From Clostridiales bacterium (lineage in GTDB: Bacteria; Bacillota; Clostridia; Christensenellales; Borkfalkiaceae), in assembly GCA_015055615.1 (NCBI GenBank), contig SVHT01000004.1, positions 127,308 to 191,307 on the forward strand: a stretch of 64,000 nt of DNA, read 5' to 3'. The translations under genes were made by a program, and so were the position numbers. Positions 51,011 through 60,356 of the stretch are shown in pieces (position 1 is the first letter of the stretch; each line of letters begins with the position of its first letter). Under the pieces are notes generated by a model that worked only from the letters and a program-made list of their open reading frames with translations, had not been told where the DNA came from and did not search any database.

Positions 51011-52555
51011 TTATCGTTGTTTTTCGGTGGGAATCGGCACGATTTTGCCGTCCGCAAATTCCAATATCAACGCCGCCATATCGTCCAAATCGTTCTTTAC
51101 CTTCGTCTTAAAACGAGGGGTGCGGTAACGGAGCTCCATAAGGCTCTTGGGCGGTTTCATCGCCGTCAAAAGGTGCAATCTCTTAATGCCCTTAAAGCTG
51201 TCCTTAACGTCGTTGCCCGACAGCGCGTAGAGTACGTCCTGCGGGAATTTGTAAGGGTTTGCCGTCGAGAGTACGACCACGGGCGTTTTGTCCTTTTCGT
51301 CAATCTTTTCGCGCGCCTCTTTCCATTGCATATACACGGCGAGCGCTACCCCCGTATGCGTGTCCATCGCATAGCCGTATTCATCGAAAATTTCGTACAT
51401 CGCCTCTACCGTGCCGTCCTCGCTGGCGAATCCGCCGAAAAATTCTTCGTCCAAAATCGCCTTTTCTTTGGCTGTAATCGAGTATTCCTTGTTGTCGGAA
51501 AGCTCTTGCATACGCTTTGCCGTAAGCTCGGCGTTTCTACCGCTGATTTCAAAAAGCAAGCGTTCCAAGTTCGAGGACACCAAAATATCCATCGACGGGG
51601 ACATCGTGCGGAAGAAGTTGCGTTTTACGTCGTAAACGCCCTTTTTGAAAAATTCCGCCAATACCTTGTTGCGGTTAGACGCGCAAACGAGTTTTCTGAC
51701 GGGCAAGCCCATCTGTTTTGCGTACCAACCCGCCAAAATATCCCCGAAATTCCCCGTGGGTACAACGAAATCAATCTTGTCCCCCATTTCAATTTGACGG
51801 GAAGTAATCAAATCCAAATACGCCGAGAAATAGTAGGCAATCTGCGGCGCAAGACGCCCAAAGTTAATCGAGTTCGCGCTCGACAACCGCGTTTTTTTCT
51901 TTGCAAGTTTTGCGTTAAATTCTTCGGACGCGAACAGACGTTTTACCGCGCGCTGACAATCGTCGAAATTCCCCTCGACCGCCGCTACAAACACGTTGTT
52001 ACCGTCTTGCACGGTCATTTGCAAACGCTGCATTTTTGCAACGCCCTCGTCGGGATAGAATACCGCCACTTTTGTGCCGGGCACGTCGCGGAACCCTTCC
52101 AACGCCGCTTTACCCGTGTCGCCGCTCGTCGCCGCCAAAATCAAAATTTCGTCGTCGATACCCGTAACTTCGCAGCTCTTTTTCAAAAGGTAGGGCAATA
52201 CGGTGAGCGCCATATCCTTGAACGCGCAAGTAGGTCCGTGAAAAAGCTCCAACACGTACAAGCCCGATTCGCCGTCCACCTTTACAAGGGGCACGGGGTC
52301 GTTAGAGGTAAAGGAAGAATATGCCTTTTCGCAGATTTCTTTGAGATAATCCGCGCCAAGCTCTTCCGCGAGATATTTGCCAAGCACGAACGCCGCGCGT
52401 TCGGGATAGCTCATCTCCGCCATGGATTCTAATTCTTCTACGGTAATCTTCGGGAATTTTTCAGGCACGTACAAACCGCCGTTTTTCGCCAGCCCTTGCA
52501 CGATCGCCTGCGCGCCCGTTACCTTCTCTCCGCCTCTCGTACTGATAAAATACAT
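51011..52555 (-). CDS. thrC: Threonine synthase
   Basis: It converts phosphohomoserine to threonine with PLP. The Lys that holds PLP is in GPTCAFKDMALTVLP, and the phosphate-binding loop ATSGDTGKAALEG follows. The 514-residue length is that of the longer yeast/Clostridia-type enzyme. Its start at MYFISTRGGEKV matches the family. Upstream TATAAT at 52667-52672 is a likely -10. Confidence 0.95.
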   Translation of the reverse strand: MYFISTRGGEKVTGAQAIVQGLAKNGGLYVPEKFPKITVEELESMAEMSYPERAAFVLGKYLAEELGADYLKEICEKAYSSFTSNDPVPLVKVDGESGLYVLELFHGPTCAFKDMALTVLPYLLKKSCEVTGIDDEILILAATSGDTGKAALEGFRDVPGTKVAVFYPDEGVAKMQRLQMTVQDGNNVFVAAVEGNFDDCQRAVKRLFASEEFNAKLAKKKTRLSSANSINFGRLAPQIAYYFSAYLDLITSRQIEMGDKIDFVVPTGNFGDILAGWYAKQMGLPVRKLVCASNRNKVLAEFFKKGVYDVKRNFFRTMSPSMDILVSSNLERLLFEISGRNAELTAKRMQELSDNKEYSITAKEKAILDEEFFGGFASEDGTVEAMYEIFDEYGYAMDTHTGVALAVYMQWKEAREKIDEKDKTPVVVLSTANPYKFPQDVLYALSGNDVKDSFKGIKRLHLLTAMKPPKSLMELRYRTPRFKTKVKNDLDDMAALILEFADGKIVPIPTEKQR

Positions 52556-52711
52556 CTTTTTGTCCTGCCTTTTTCGGATTTTTTAACGCGCAAAGCAGGC
52601 AGCCTCTCGTGCCGCCTCGCTTTTTTACGCATCTACATATTTTCCGCCCTATTCTTCTTCGTCTTAATTATACTCTTTTAGGCGTTTTTCAAACGCCGCT
52701 TTTTATAAAAA

Positions 52712-52736
52712 AGCCGAACGGAAAAACCGCTCGGCT
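52712..52736 (-). terminator. Terminator after the P-loop gene
   Basis: AGCCGAACGG (52712-52721) pairs with CCGCTCGGCT (52727-52736), with TTTTTTATAAAAA following on the minus strand. Confidence 0.85.
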
Positions 52737-52776
52737 AATCCTGTCTACGTTACGTTATACGCCAAGGCGCACGTCA

Positions 52777-53184
52777 TTAAAGATACTTCGTTACAAAATC
52801 GGGAAGTTCGTCTTTGCCCGCAGAAACGGAAACGGTAATAACGAGATTGTTGGTTTTGGAAACTTTATCTAACATATAGAAGAAAGACGCCAATTCCTGT
52901 ACGGGTTTGCCTGCAATACGAACAACGCCGTCAATATATACGTATTCGTTGTCGTGGTTGCCCGCGATAACGCCTTTGATAAAACCGCAGAGCGCCGCTT
53001 CGCCCGCAATATCGTATTCGCTGGTATCGATGAAACGGATTTCACGTTCCAAATCGTACATACCGCGTTTGCTATCGGTAATAAAAATCATGTGACCTTT
53101 GGCTTCGGATACTGCTGCGTTTGCGGCATCGATCATTATCTTGGTCTTGCCGGTACCCTTTGCGCCATAAACAACTTTAATCAT
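52777..53184 (-). CDS. Small P-loop ATPase, unknown function
   Basis: A 135-residue protein starting MIKVVYGAKGTGKTK, a Walker A motif at residues 7-15. A Walker B-like strand YVYIDGVVRI follows near residue 85. GGGAGG precedes the start; the open frame runs 29 codons further without support. I do not recognise the family. It forms a single-gene unit between its promoter and terminator; many Clostridia carry similar free P-loop proteins. Confidence 0.8.
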   Translation of the reverse strand: MIKVVYGAKGTGKTKIMIDAANAAVSEAKGHMIFITDSKRGMYDLEREIRFIDTSEYDIAGEAALCGFIKGVIAGNHDNEYVYIDGVVRIAGKPVQELASFFYMLDKVSKTNNLVITVSVSAGKDELPDFVTKYL

Positions 53185-53403
53185 AATCAAATCCTCCCAG
53201 ATTTTGTCTTGCTCCCCAATGAAAATGGGTGCTTCCTTTCGGTTTATTATAGTGTAACAGATTTTGCACACAATTTCAAGACCTTTTTGAAAAATTTTTG
53301 TCCGTTTTTAGAAAAATTTTTGTGAAAACGCAAAAATATACGCTTTCCTTGCGAAAGTTCTACTTCCTTGCACCCGCCCCGCGCCCGCTTTGCGATAAAA
53401 AAG

Positions 53404-53426
53404 AGCCGACGGTTTTTCCGTCAGCC
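53404..53426 (-). terminator. Terminator after the LRR lipoprotein gene
   Basis: AGCCGACGG and CCGTCAGCC pair with G-T wobbles; the minus strand continues CTCTTTTTT. Confidence 0.8.
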
Positions 53427-53464
53427 CTTCGTTTTAGTTTTTTTCTATGCAGAGTTTTACTTTC

Positions 53465-54517
53465 TTATTTTGCCCACTCGACAATCTCGCCGTCGCTGTA
53501 TCCCCAATAGAGCTCGGGATTTGCCGTAGGCTCTTTTTCGCTGTACCAATATACGCGCGCAGGACCGTTCCACTCCGTAGCCCAACCGCTCGGTTGCGCC
53601 GTCGCCTTGCTGTAAATACTCAAACGCGCGCAGTTTTCAAAAACGTTTTCGCCCATATTCACAACGGTCTTAGAGAGCACGAGTTGTGTCATCGCGCTAC
53701 AACCTGCAAACGCTCTTTCGCCGACCGTCGTTGCCTTGCCGTTGATTTCCACCGCCAACAAACGCTTGCAACCGTAGAAAGCATTGGCGGGAATTTCCTC
53801 GCACTCTTCAATCTTCAAGTTTGTCAAGGACGCAGGCACGAACTGCCCGTTTTGCGCGTAATTGCTCGCGCCGAAAAGATAACCTAAGAAGAAGACGTCT
53901 TCCTCGGGACCTTGCCCCTTGTAAGAGAGCGTCAAATTCGTCAATCTATCGCAATTTGCAAATGCGGCCGCCTCGACTGCCCACGCGTTTTCAAGGGTAA
54001 CGTTTTGCAATCTACCGCAATAGCTAAACGCATTTTCGCCCACGCTTTCCACCGAATCGGAAATAACGATTTCCGTCAATCGGTTGCAACCCATAAACGC
54101 CCCTTCGCCGATGCTTACCACCGAATCGGGAATTTCAATATTTTCGTAAAAATCGTCGTCCGTCTTATCTTCGTCGCCAAAGTTCATTTTACCGCCAAGT
54201 TCCCAACATCCGCTAAACGCAAAATCGCCGATGCTCTTTACCGTATCGGGGATTTCGATATCCCTCAGCGTTTGACAGTTGAAAAACGCGCGGTCGCCAA
54301 TGGCGATAACGGGTTTTCCGTTATATTCTTCGGGGATTACAACGTTCGTCGCATTGCCCTCATAGCCGACAACGACGTAGCCGTCCTCTGCCTCGTTTAA
54401 CGCATACGAAAGATTTGATTGCGTGACGCCTTTATTGCCGTCGCCACCGCAAGCAACGAACCCAGCCGTCAAAGCCAAGCACGCCAAAATCGAAAATATT
54501 TTCAAAAGTTTTTTCAT
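53465..54517 (-). CDS. Leucine-rich repeat (BspA type) lipoprotein
   Basis: A 350-residue surface lipoprotein. The signal peptide ends in GFVAC with lipid-bearing Cys23. About six repeats of the BspA LRR_5 type follow, such as LTEIVISDSVESVGENAFSYC and LRDIEIPDTVKSIGDFAFSGC, each with an AFxxC turn. The carboxy end has a WYSEKEP-containing domain. Such proteins often bind host or bacterial surfaces. Start follows AGGAG with eight bases spacing. Confidence 0.92.
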   Translation of the reverse strand: MKKLLKIFSILACLALTAGFVACGGDGNKGVTQSNLSYALNEAEDGYVVVGYEGNATNVVIPEEYNGKPVIAIGDRAFFNCQTLRDIEIPDTVKSIGDFAFSGCWELGGKMNFGDEDKTDDDFYENIEIPDSVVSIGEGAFMGCNRLTEIVISDSVESVGENAFSYCGRLQNVTLENAWAVEAAAFANCDRLTNLTLSYKGQGPEEDVFFLGYLFGASNYAQNGQFVPASLTNLKIEECEEIPANAFYGCKRLLAVEINGKATTVGERAFAGCSAMTQLVLSKTVVNMGENVFENCARLSIYSKATAQPSGWATEWNGPARVYWYSEKEPTANPELYWGYSDGEIVEWAK

Positions 54518-54549
54518 CGCTATCACTCCTGAATAACCTTGTTCTATTT

Positions 54550-54579
54550 ATTTTAACACACTTTTTGCCTTTTCGTCAA
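54550..54579 (-). promoter_or_regulatory. Promoter of the LRR lipoprotein gene
   Basis: -35 TTGACG (54574-54579), 18-bp spacer, -10 TAAAAT (54550-54555). Confidence 0.7.
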
Positions 54580-54614
54580 CAATTTTTCGCCATTTTCTCG
54601 TGATAAAAGAAAAA

Positions 54615-54631
54615 GGACGATTTACTCGCCC
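54615..54631 (-). terminator. Terminator after the aminotransferase gene
   Basis: GGACGA (54615-54620) and TCGCCC (54626-54631) pair with one wobble; TTTTTCTTTT follows on the minus strand. Confidence 0.65.
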
Positions 54632-54650
54632 GTTTTCCTTGTTTATTTTC

Positions 54651-55850
54651 TTATTCCAATTCGGAAACGAAACGCTTGATACGCGCCAAACCCTCGTCGA
54701 TGTCCTGTTCGCTAAGGGCGTACGAAAGTCGTACGCAATCGTCCGCGCCAAAGGAAATCCCCGGCACCGTCGCCACCTTTTCGCCGTCCAACAACGCGTC
54801 GGCAAACTCGATAGAGTTCGTAATCTTTTTGCCCTTATAGCTCTTGCCGAACAAATCGCTAATTACCATCATCACGTAGAACGCGCCGTCCGGTTCTACC
54901 GCACCCACGCCGTCGATACTTTCAATCAATGCAAGTAGCTTTGCTCTGCGTTTGTCGAACACGTTTACCATCGCCGTAATCTCTTCCTCGGGGGCTTTTA
55001 ACGCCTCGATGGTTGCGTACTGCGAAATGGAACTTGCGTTAGAGGTTGCGTGGCTTTGGAAGGAATCGATTGCCTTCGCCACGTCCTTGGGCGCCGCGAG
55101 ATAGCCGATACGCCAGCCCGTCATTGCGTACGATTTGGAAACGCCGTTGACCGTCACCGTCAGCTCTTTCATCTTCTCGCTAACCGCCGCAATCGAAAAC
55201 GCCTTTACGCCGTTATAGCACAGCTTTTCGTAAATTTCGTCCGCCAAAACAAAGATTTCCGCCTCTTCGCAAACCGCCGCAATTTCACGGACTTCCTTTT
55301 CCGTGTATACCGCGCCCGTGGGGTTGGACGGGGAATTGAAAATCAGCATTTTCGTCTTGGGCGTAATCGCCGCTTTCAACTCTTGCGCCGTGAATTTATA
55401 CTTGTTTTCCTTCTTACAAGGCAAGGTTTTTACCACGCCACCGCATACCTTTACCACTTCGGGATAGGTCAACCAATAGGGCTCGGGGATAATGACTTCG
55501 TCCCCCTCGTCCAAAAGAGCGTAGCAAGCGTTGAAAATGGAATGCTTTGCGCCGTTGGAAACAATAATTTGCGAGGGCTCGTAGTCTAAATTATTGTCCT
55601 TTTTAAATTTGTCGCAAATGGCTTTGCGCAGGGGCAACAAGCCCGACGACGGCGTATATTTGGTATGCCCTGCGTCCAACGCCGCTTTCGCCGCCGCAAT
55701 AATATGCTCGGGCGTGTTAAAGTCGGGTTCGCCTACGCCGAAGGATACCACCGATTCCCCCGCCGCCTTCATCGCCTTCGCCTTTGCCGAAATCGCAAGG
55801 GTGAGCGAGGGGGATATCGTCGTCATTCTTTTTGCTACTCTGTTTTTCAT
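54651..55850 (-). CDS. PLP-dependent aminotransferase, class I (aspartate type)
   Basis: The 399-residue protein fits the AspB-like subgroup: FGVGEPDFNTPEHI near the start, FNSPSNPTGAVYT, and the PLP Lys in NGVSKSYAMTGWRIGYLA. It probably transfers amino groups between aspartate or similar acids and 2-oxoglutarate. Preceded by a -10/-35 pair at 55890-55918. Upstream gene is a LysR regulator, but the two are separated by 134 bases. Confidence 0.92.
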   Translation of the reverse strand: MKNRVAKRMTTISPSLTLAISAKAKAMKAAGESVVSFGVGEPDFNTPEHIIAAAKAALDAGHTKYTPSSGLLPLRKAICDKFKKDNNLDYEPSQIIVSNGAKHSIFNACYALLDEGDEVIIPEPYWLTYPEVVKVCGGVVKTLPCKKENKYKFTAQELKAAITPKTKMLIFNSPSNPTGAVYTEKEVREIAAVCEEAEIFVLADEIYEKLCYNGVKAFSIAAVSEKMKELTVTVNGVSKSYAMTGWRIGYLAAPKDVAKAIDSFQSHATSNASSISQYATIEALKAPEEEITAMVNVFDKRRAKLLALIESIDGVGAVEPDGAFYVMMVISDLFGKSYKGKKITNSIEFADALLDGEKVATVPGISFGADDCVRLSYALSEQDIDEGLARIKRFVSELE

Positions 55851-55889
55851 ACGTTCATCTCTCCGTGTCTTGTAATTGTTAACGCTCTT

Positions 55890-55918
55890 ATTTTACCTTT
55901 TTTTCAAAAAGAAAGCAA
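55890..55918 (-). promoter_or_regulatory. Promoter of the aminotransferase gene
   Basis: -35 TTGCTT (55913-55918), 17-bp spacer, -10 TAAAAT (55890-55895). Confidence 0.6.
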
Positions 55919-55984
55919 CCGCAAATACGCCCATTTTCGCAAATTCTTGTAAAATAATCGAATTTTTTATTGATTTTTGCGTTT

Positions 55985-56899
55985 TTAATTCATTTTCTCG
56001 ATTGTCGCAATCGGCAAAGATAATCTAGCCACCTTTTTGCGCCTTTTTTCCAAAAACCGCAATAGGAACGCATAAAAATGTGGCGCTACCGAGGACGGCG
56101 TGGCGCTCTTACGCAAGCCCACCGCCAAAACTCTGCGACAAGCGGGCTCGGAAACACGCAACAGTTTTACGTCTGCGGACACCGCTCCCCAAGAAAATTC
56201 CGGCCAAAAGCCTACACCGATACTTGCGCCGATGATATTCCGTACCGCCACCAGAGAATCTGATTCAAAAGAAATTTGCGGTTTCACCCCAGCCTTGGCT
56301 AAAAAACCGTCGCATACGTTGCGAAATCCCCGCGACCCCGCCAAATGCACAAACCCTTCGTTTTGCACTTCTTTCAAGGCAATATGCTCCCGTTGCGCAT
56401 AGGCGGAATCTTTTGGAATCGCCAAAAATATTTCCTCTTCAAATATCCGTTTTTCTTGGCAATCGGATAAATTTGCGTCTATTAAATCCCCCGTAACGAA
56501 CACGTCGGAATCCGTTTCCTCTGCGCTCTGAATCAACTGAAACACCGTTTCGGGATATTTCTTTTTATACGCCACTACGGCGTCCGATACCGCCGCTGTT
56601 GCCGCCAAGACGTTAATTTTAACCGTACGCCCCCGCTCCTCTTTCAGCGTTTCCAATTCCCCTTGTATACTATCCACCTGCGCCAAAACCCCTTCCAACT
56701 TGTTTTTTAAATATTCACCATATACCGTGGGGTAAATATTTCTGCCTTTTTTGTAAAAGAGGGGTACGCCTAACTCTTCCTCCAACTGCTTGATTGCCTT
56801 CGTGAGCGCAGGTTGCGCTATGTGAATTTCTTCCGCCGCCTTCGTGACGCGCCCTACCTTTGCAACCGTATAAAAATAACGAAGTTTTGCAAGCTCCAT
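55985..56899 (-). CDS. LysR family transcriptional regulator
   Basis: The helix-turn-helix is at residues about 1-60 (LRYFYTVAKVGRVTKAAEEIHIAQPALTKAIKQLEEELGVPLF), with the substrate-binding domain after about 90. Start chosen at MELAKLRYF behind AGGAGG. It is divergent from a small membrane protein gene and shares a 130-base regulatory region with it, so it probably controls that gene and itself. The co-inducer is unknown. Confidence 0.92.
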   Translation of the reverse strand: MELAKLRYFYTVAKVGRVTKAAEEIHIAQPALTKAIKQLEEELGVPLFYKKGRNIYPTVYGEYLKNKLEGVLAQVDSIQGELETLKEERGRTVKINVLAATAAVSDAVVAYKKKYPETVFQLIQSAEETDSDVFVTGDLIDANLSDCQEKRIFEEEIFLAIPKDSAYAQREHIALKEVQNEGFVHLAGSRGFRNVCDGFLAKAGVKPQISFESDSLVAVRNIIGASIGVGFWPEFSWGAVSADVKLLRVSEPACRRVLAVGLRKSATPSSVAPHFYAFLLRFLEKRRKKVARLSLPIATIEKMN

Positions 56900-56933
56900 A
56901 CAGCCTCCTTTTTTCATCGATAGTCGATAATTA

Positions 56934-56999
56934 ATAACCGTTCGTTATGAATTTTATAATAATTATATATTTTACATTATGCTTTGTCAAGCGTATAAT
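56934..56999. promoter_or_regulatory. LysR-type operator and divergent promoters
   Basis: ATAACCGTTCGTTAT (56934-56948) is a T-N11-A-type box. Minus promoter for lysR: TTGACA (56985-56990), 17-bp spacer, TATAAT (56962-56967). Plus promoter for the membrane gene: TTTACA (56971-56976), 17-bp spacer, TATAAT (56994-56999). The box centre is about 65 bases before the plus-strand start, the usual LysR recognition position, and just downstream of the lysR start. Confidence 0.85.
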
Positions 57000-57029
57000 G
57001 GTAACAAACAAACGTGAAGGAGCAAAATT

Positions 57030-57320
57030 ATGGTAACGGTTTTTGAAAGCGTCATGCTGATTTGTTTTGGTATATCTTGGCCCATTTCGGTGTATAAAAG
57101 CCTCACTTCCAAATCCACAAAAGGGAAATCAATCGTGTTTACGATTGCCATTATCATTGGGTATATTGCGGGAATTACAGGCAAAATTTTAGGTAAGAAT
57201 TTTAATTACGTACTCGTACTGTACCTCGTAAATCTTGCGTTCGTCAGCGTTGATTTTGCGCTGTATTTTATTAACAAACGCCACGAAAGCGCTGCGGCGA
57301 CCTCCATTAAATCCTTATAA
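57030..57320 (+). CDS. Small PQ-loop/SemiSWEET-like membrane protein
   Basis: A 96-residue protein with three membrane segments (about 6-24, 35-56, 60-83). The motif WPISVYKSLTSKSTKGKS after segment one resembles the PQ-loop of SemiSWEET-type half transporters. GAAGGAG lies before the ATG. It is divergent from a LysR regulator and behind a LysR box at -65, so its expression is likely switched on by a small-molecule signal. The substrate is unknown. Confidence 0.75.
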   Translation: MVTVFESVMLICFGISWPISVYKSLTSKSTKGKSIVFTIAIIIGYIAGITGKILGKNFNYVLVLYLVNLAFVSVDFALYFINKRHESAAATSIKSL

Positions 57321-57356
57321 TTTCATTATAATTTCATTTTAGCCGCACGCTTGAAA

Positions 57357-57388
57357 AACGCGCCCCGAATTCCCTTTCGGAGCGCGTT
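57357..57388. terminator. Convergent terminator between the membrane gene and prfA
   Basis: AACGCGC (57357-57363) pairs with GCGCGTT (57382-57388), with CCGAA/TTCGG inside; TTTTTC follows on the minus strand. Confidence 0.85.
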
Positions 57389-57407
57389 TCCTTTTTCTTT
57401 TCTAAAA

Positions 57408-58478
57408 TTATTCTTCCGACGAGGCGAGCATCGCTTCTCTGTCGGCGATTGCCAACGCCTCGACCATGCTGTCGATATCCCCCGTCATAAAGGCGTCTAA
57501 GTTGTATTGACTAAGCCCGATACGGTGGTCGGTAACACGGCTCTGCGGAAAATTGTAGGTGCGGATTCGTTCGCTTCTATCCCCCGTCCCTACCATGCTG
57601 CGACGGCTGTCCTCACGCGCCTTCGCGCTCTGTCCGTTATAGAAATCGTACACACGCGAACGCAGAACTTTAAACGCTCTTTCCTTGTTTTTGAGTTGCG
57701 AGCGTTCGTCTTGGCAGGTCACCACGATACCCGTCGGAAAGTGCGTGATACGAACGGCAGAGGCAACCTTGTTGACGTTTTGACCGCCCGCCCCGCCCGA
57801 GTGGAAAATGTCAATACGGATATCCTTGTCGTTGATTTCCACTTCCACCTCTTCCGCTTCGGGCAAAACCGCCACCGTCGCCGCCGAGGTATGGATACGT
57901 CCCTGCGTTTCCGTCGCCGGAACACGCTGTACGCGGTGTACGCCACTCTCGTATTTTAAGAGCTTATACGCCCCCGCGCCCGTCACGTTGTAAATCGCCT
58001 CTTTCATGCCCCCGAGCTCGGTGGCGTTGACGTCGATTTCCTCCACGCGGAGTCGGTGCGCGGCGCAATAATTGAGATACATACGGCACAGCTCCGCGGC
58101 GAACAGAGCCGCCTCTTCACCGCCCGTCCCAGCGCGAACCTCTAAAATACAGCTCCTTTCGTCGTTTTTGTCCTTGGGCAGGAGCAAAATTTTCAGCTCG
58201 TCCTTGATACGGGGCAAGCGTTCTTTGCAATCGTATCCCTCGTCCAAGAGCATCTTTTTCATTTCGGCGTCCGTTTCGATTTCCGCCAGCGCAAACGCGT
58301 CGTTCATCTGCCGTTCACACTCGGTGTATTCGGCGTATTTTTCCACCGTTTCCGTCAAATCGAATTGCTCCTTAGAATACTTCTGCCACGTACCCATGTC
58401 CGCGATGACGTCGGGATCGGAGAGTTTTTCAGACAAAAAATCATACCGTTTTTTGATATCGTCGAGTTTCTTAAACAT
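57408..58478 (-). CDS. prfA: Peptide chain release factor 1
   Basis: It reads UAA and UAG stop codons. The codon-reading PAT motif is in RVPATETQGRIH and the GGQ that enters the peptidyl centre is in HSGGAGGQNVNK; the QSRVTDHRIG motif follows. Length 356 is normal. It follows the YqhQ-PrmC gene by 48 bases, consistent with PrmC methylating the GGQ glutamine of this protein. Confidence 0.97.
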   Translation of the reverse strand: MFKKLDDIKKRYDFLSEKLSDPDVIADMGTWQKYSKEQFDLTETVEKYAEYTECERQMNDAFALAEIETDAEMKKMLLDEGYDCKERLPRIKDELKILLLPKDKNDERSCILEVRAGTGGEEAALFAAELCRMYLNYCAAHRLRVEEIDVNATELGGMKEAIYNVTGAGAYKLLKYESGVHRVQRVPATETQGRIHTSAATVAVLPEAEEVEVEINDKDIRIDIFHSGGAGGQNVNKVASAVRITHFPTGIVVTCQDERSQLKNKERAFKVLRSRVYDFYNGQSAKAREDSRRSMVGTGDRSERIRTYNFPQSRVTDHRIGLSQYNLDAFMTGDIDSMVEALAIADREAMLASSEE

Positions 58479-58500
58479 ACTACCTCTATGATTGAAAATT

Positions 58501-58521
58501 ACGCCCGAAAAGCTCGGGCGT
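58501..58521 (-). terminator. Hairpin between prmC fusion and prfA
   Basis: ACGCCCGA and TCGGGCGT pair; AATTTTC follows on the minus strand. It may be only a partial stop, since prfA normally follows prmC. Confidence 0.55.
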
Positions 58522-58526
58522 ATTTA

Positions 58527-60356
58527 TCACATTACAATCTTTACGTAACGGTCAATGCCGTTAAAATCTTTTACAATAATCGAATAACTGCAATTTTTGA
58601 ACAGACTGACGACGTTCTTTGCCTCGCCTTCGCCCACTTCCATAATCAACATGCCCCCTCGCGTTAAATGCTTGGGCGCTTCTTGGGCTATCCGCCTGTA
58701 AAAATCCAAACCGTCTTCGCCACCGTCCAACGCCAAGCGGGGCTCGTGGTCGCGCACTTCTCTTTGCAACGTATCAATCGTCGCCGTGGGAATATACGGG
58801 GGGTTGCTGACGATGATATCAAACTTTCCACGCACCTTTTCAAACAGGTCGGATTGGATAAATTTAATATCGAAAGCGTTGTTAAGCCGAGCATTTTGCT
58901 TTGCCACTTCCAACGCGCCTTCGCTGATATCTACCGCCGTTATTTTGACTTCGCGGTTGTATTTTTCCAGCTCTTTGAGGGTGGCAATGGCTATCGCGCC
59001 ACTACCCGTACAAAGATCCAAAATGCTGTTCCCCTCTTCTGCCGCGCCAACGACCATCATAACCATTTCTTCCGTTTCGGGACGGGGAATCAATACCCGT
59101 TCGTCCACTTTCAGCGTATATCCGCAGAAATTGGTGTCCCCGAAAATATACCAAAGCGGTCTGCCCGTCAAACGCTCGTCGGCGATGCGGATAATCTCCC
59201 TCGCCTCGGCTACGCGCAAAATTTTCTCTTTTTTCGCCACCGAATCTTTCTTCATCTTCAAGGTCAGCGCAAAAATCCACTCCGCCTCGTCCTCTTCGAT
59301 ATTGTTATCTCTAAAACGCTTTTTGGTGTTGCTAAGGAGCGCCGACATCTTACCAGGCGTCACAAATACCCGCTCGGGAATCGTCTGGTCCGCCTCCATT
59401 TTTACAACGGTCTCAAACGCCGTAATGGCGCATTCTATCATACCGTCCTCAGGCTCGCGCGTGGTCAAACGCTGTAACAGCAAACCAGGGGCTTTGAAAG
59501 GGAGGAAAAAGACGCTGTCCGTCTTTGCCAAAAGGCGCAAAATTTCATAGGAAATCCCCGCAATAATCGGGAGTATCAAAATGCTCGACGCGAGCGAGAT
59601 TGCCATGAAAATCTTTTTGTTCAGCCCAATCGGCAGGGCATATACCAACCCCGTATTGACCAAACAGCCCACGAGAATACTCACCACCACGACGATAAAC
59701 AAAAAGGTCGTACCGCAACGATCGTGCACGCGCGAACAACCGCGCACGTTTTCCACCGTCAACGGTTTTCCCTGCTCGAAACAGGTAATCGTCTTGTGCT
59801 CCGCTCCGTGGCACATATACACCCTTTTCATATCGGGCAACAGCGCTATCAATATAACGTAGGCAAGGAATAAGAACAAGCGGATACCGCCTGCCATTAG
59901 ATTGTACCAAAGGCATTCGAGGCTCCGTACGTTGCTATCGAAAACGAGCTCTGCCAGCAATTTGGGCGCAATCACGAACAGTCCCACGGCAAGCACAACG
60001 GCAAAGAATACCGCAATCTTTTGCATAATCCCCGACACGTCGATTTTGTGCTTTTCTTTCAGCCATTGTTCCGCTTTCGTCTGCTCGTCATCGTCCTCGA
60101 CGGCAACGTCCATACTGCGCATTAAAACGCGCGTGCCGTCCGTCAACGAGTGCACGAAATTGACTACGCCGCGAATAAAGGGCATGCGAGTCGCCTTTTT
60201 GCGCTTTTCGGGCGGAGTAAGATATTCCGATTCCACTTGTATCGCACCTTGCGGGTCGCGGACGGCGGACGCCATGGCGCGTTTACCACGCATCATAACC
60301 CCTTCCATCAACGCTTGACCGCCAATATAGGTACGGTTGGTTTTCTTTTTGCTCAT
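58527..60356 (-). CDS. YqhQ (DUF1385)-PrmC fusion protein
   Basis: Two proteins in one 609-residue chain. Residues 1 to about 300 are DUF1385/YqhQ, a membrane protein family linked to envelope and swarming functions (GGQALMEGVMMRGKRAMASAVRDP, several membrane segments). About 305-609 is PrmC, the methyltransferase that modifies the GGQ glutamine of release factors: the amino-terminal recognition domain (YIFGDTNFCGYTLKVDERVLIPRPETEEM), LDLCTGSGAIAI for SAM and NPPY at 518-521. The reading frame is continuous with no start site visible at the junction. It sits in the usual rpmE-prmC-prfA order. Confidence 0.93.
   Translation of the reverse strand: MSKKKTNRTYIGGQALMEGVMMRGKRAMASAVRDPQGAIQVESEYLTPPEKRKKATRMPFIRGVVNFVHSLTDGTRVLMRSMDVAVEDDDEQTKAEQWLKEKHKIDVSGIMQKIAVFFAVVLAVGLFVIAPKLLAELVFDSNVRSLECLWYNLMAGGIRLFLFLAYVILIALLPDMKRVYMCHGAEHKTITCFEQGKPLTVENVRGCSRVHDRCGTTFLFIVVVVSILVGCLVNTGLVYALPIGLNKKIFMAISLASSILILPIIAGISYEILRLLAKTDSVFFLPFKAPGLLLQRLTTREPEDGMIECAITAFETVVKMEADQTIPERVFVTPGKMSALLSNTKKRFRDNNIEEDEAEWIFALTLKMKKDSVAKKEKILRVAEAREIIRIADERLTGRPLWYIFGDTNFCGYTLKVDERVLIPRPETEEMVMMVVGAAEEGNSILDLCTGSGAIAIATLKELEKYNREVKITAVDISEGALEVAKQNARLNNAFDIKFIQSDLFEKVRGKFDIIVSNPPYIPTATIDTLQREVRDHEPRLALDGGEDGLDFYRRIAQEAPKHLTRGGMLIMEVGEGEAKNVVSLFKNCSYSIIVKDFNGIDRYVKIVM

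Noticed and set aside
52556-52700. Possible T-box or attenuator leader of thrC.
   Set aside because: There is a hairpin (GGCGTTT/AAACGCC at 52681-52697) but no T-box sequence, specifier loop or leader peptide can be made out; the hairpin more likely backs up the upstream terminator.
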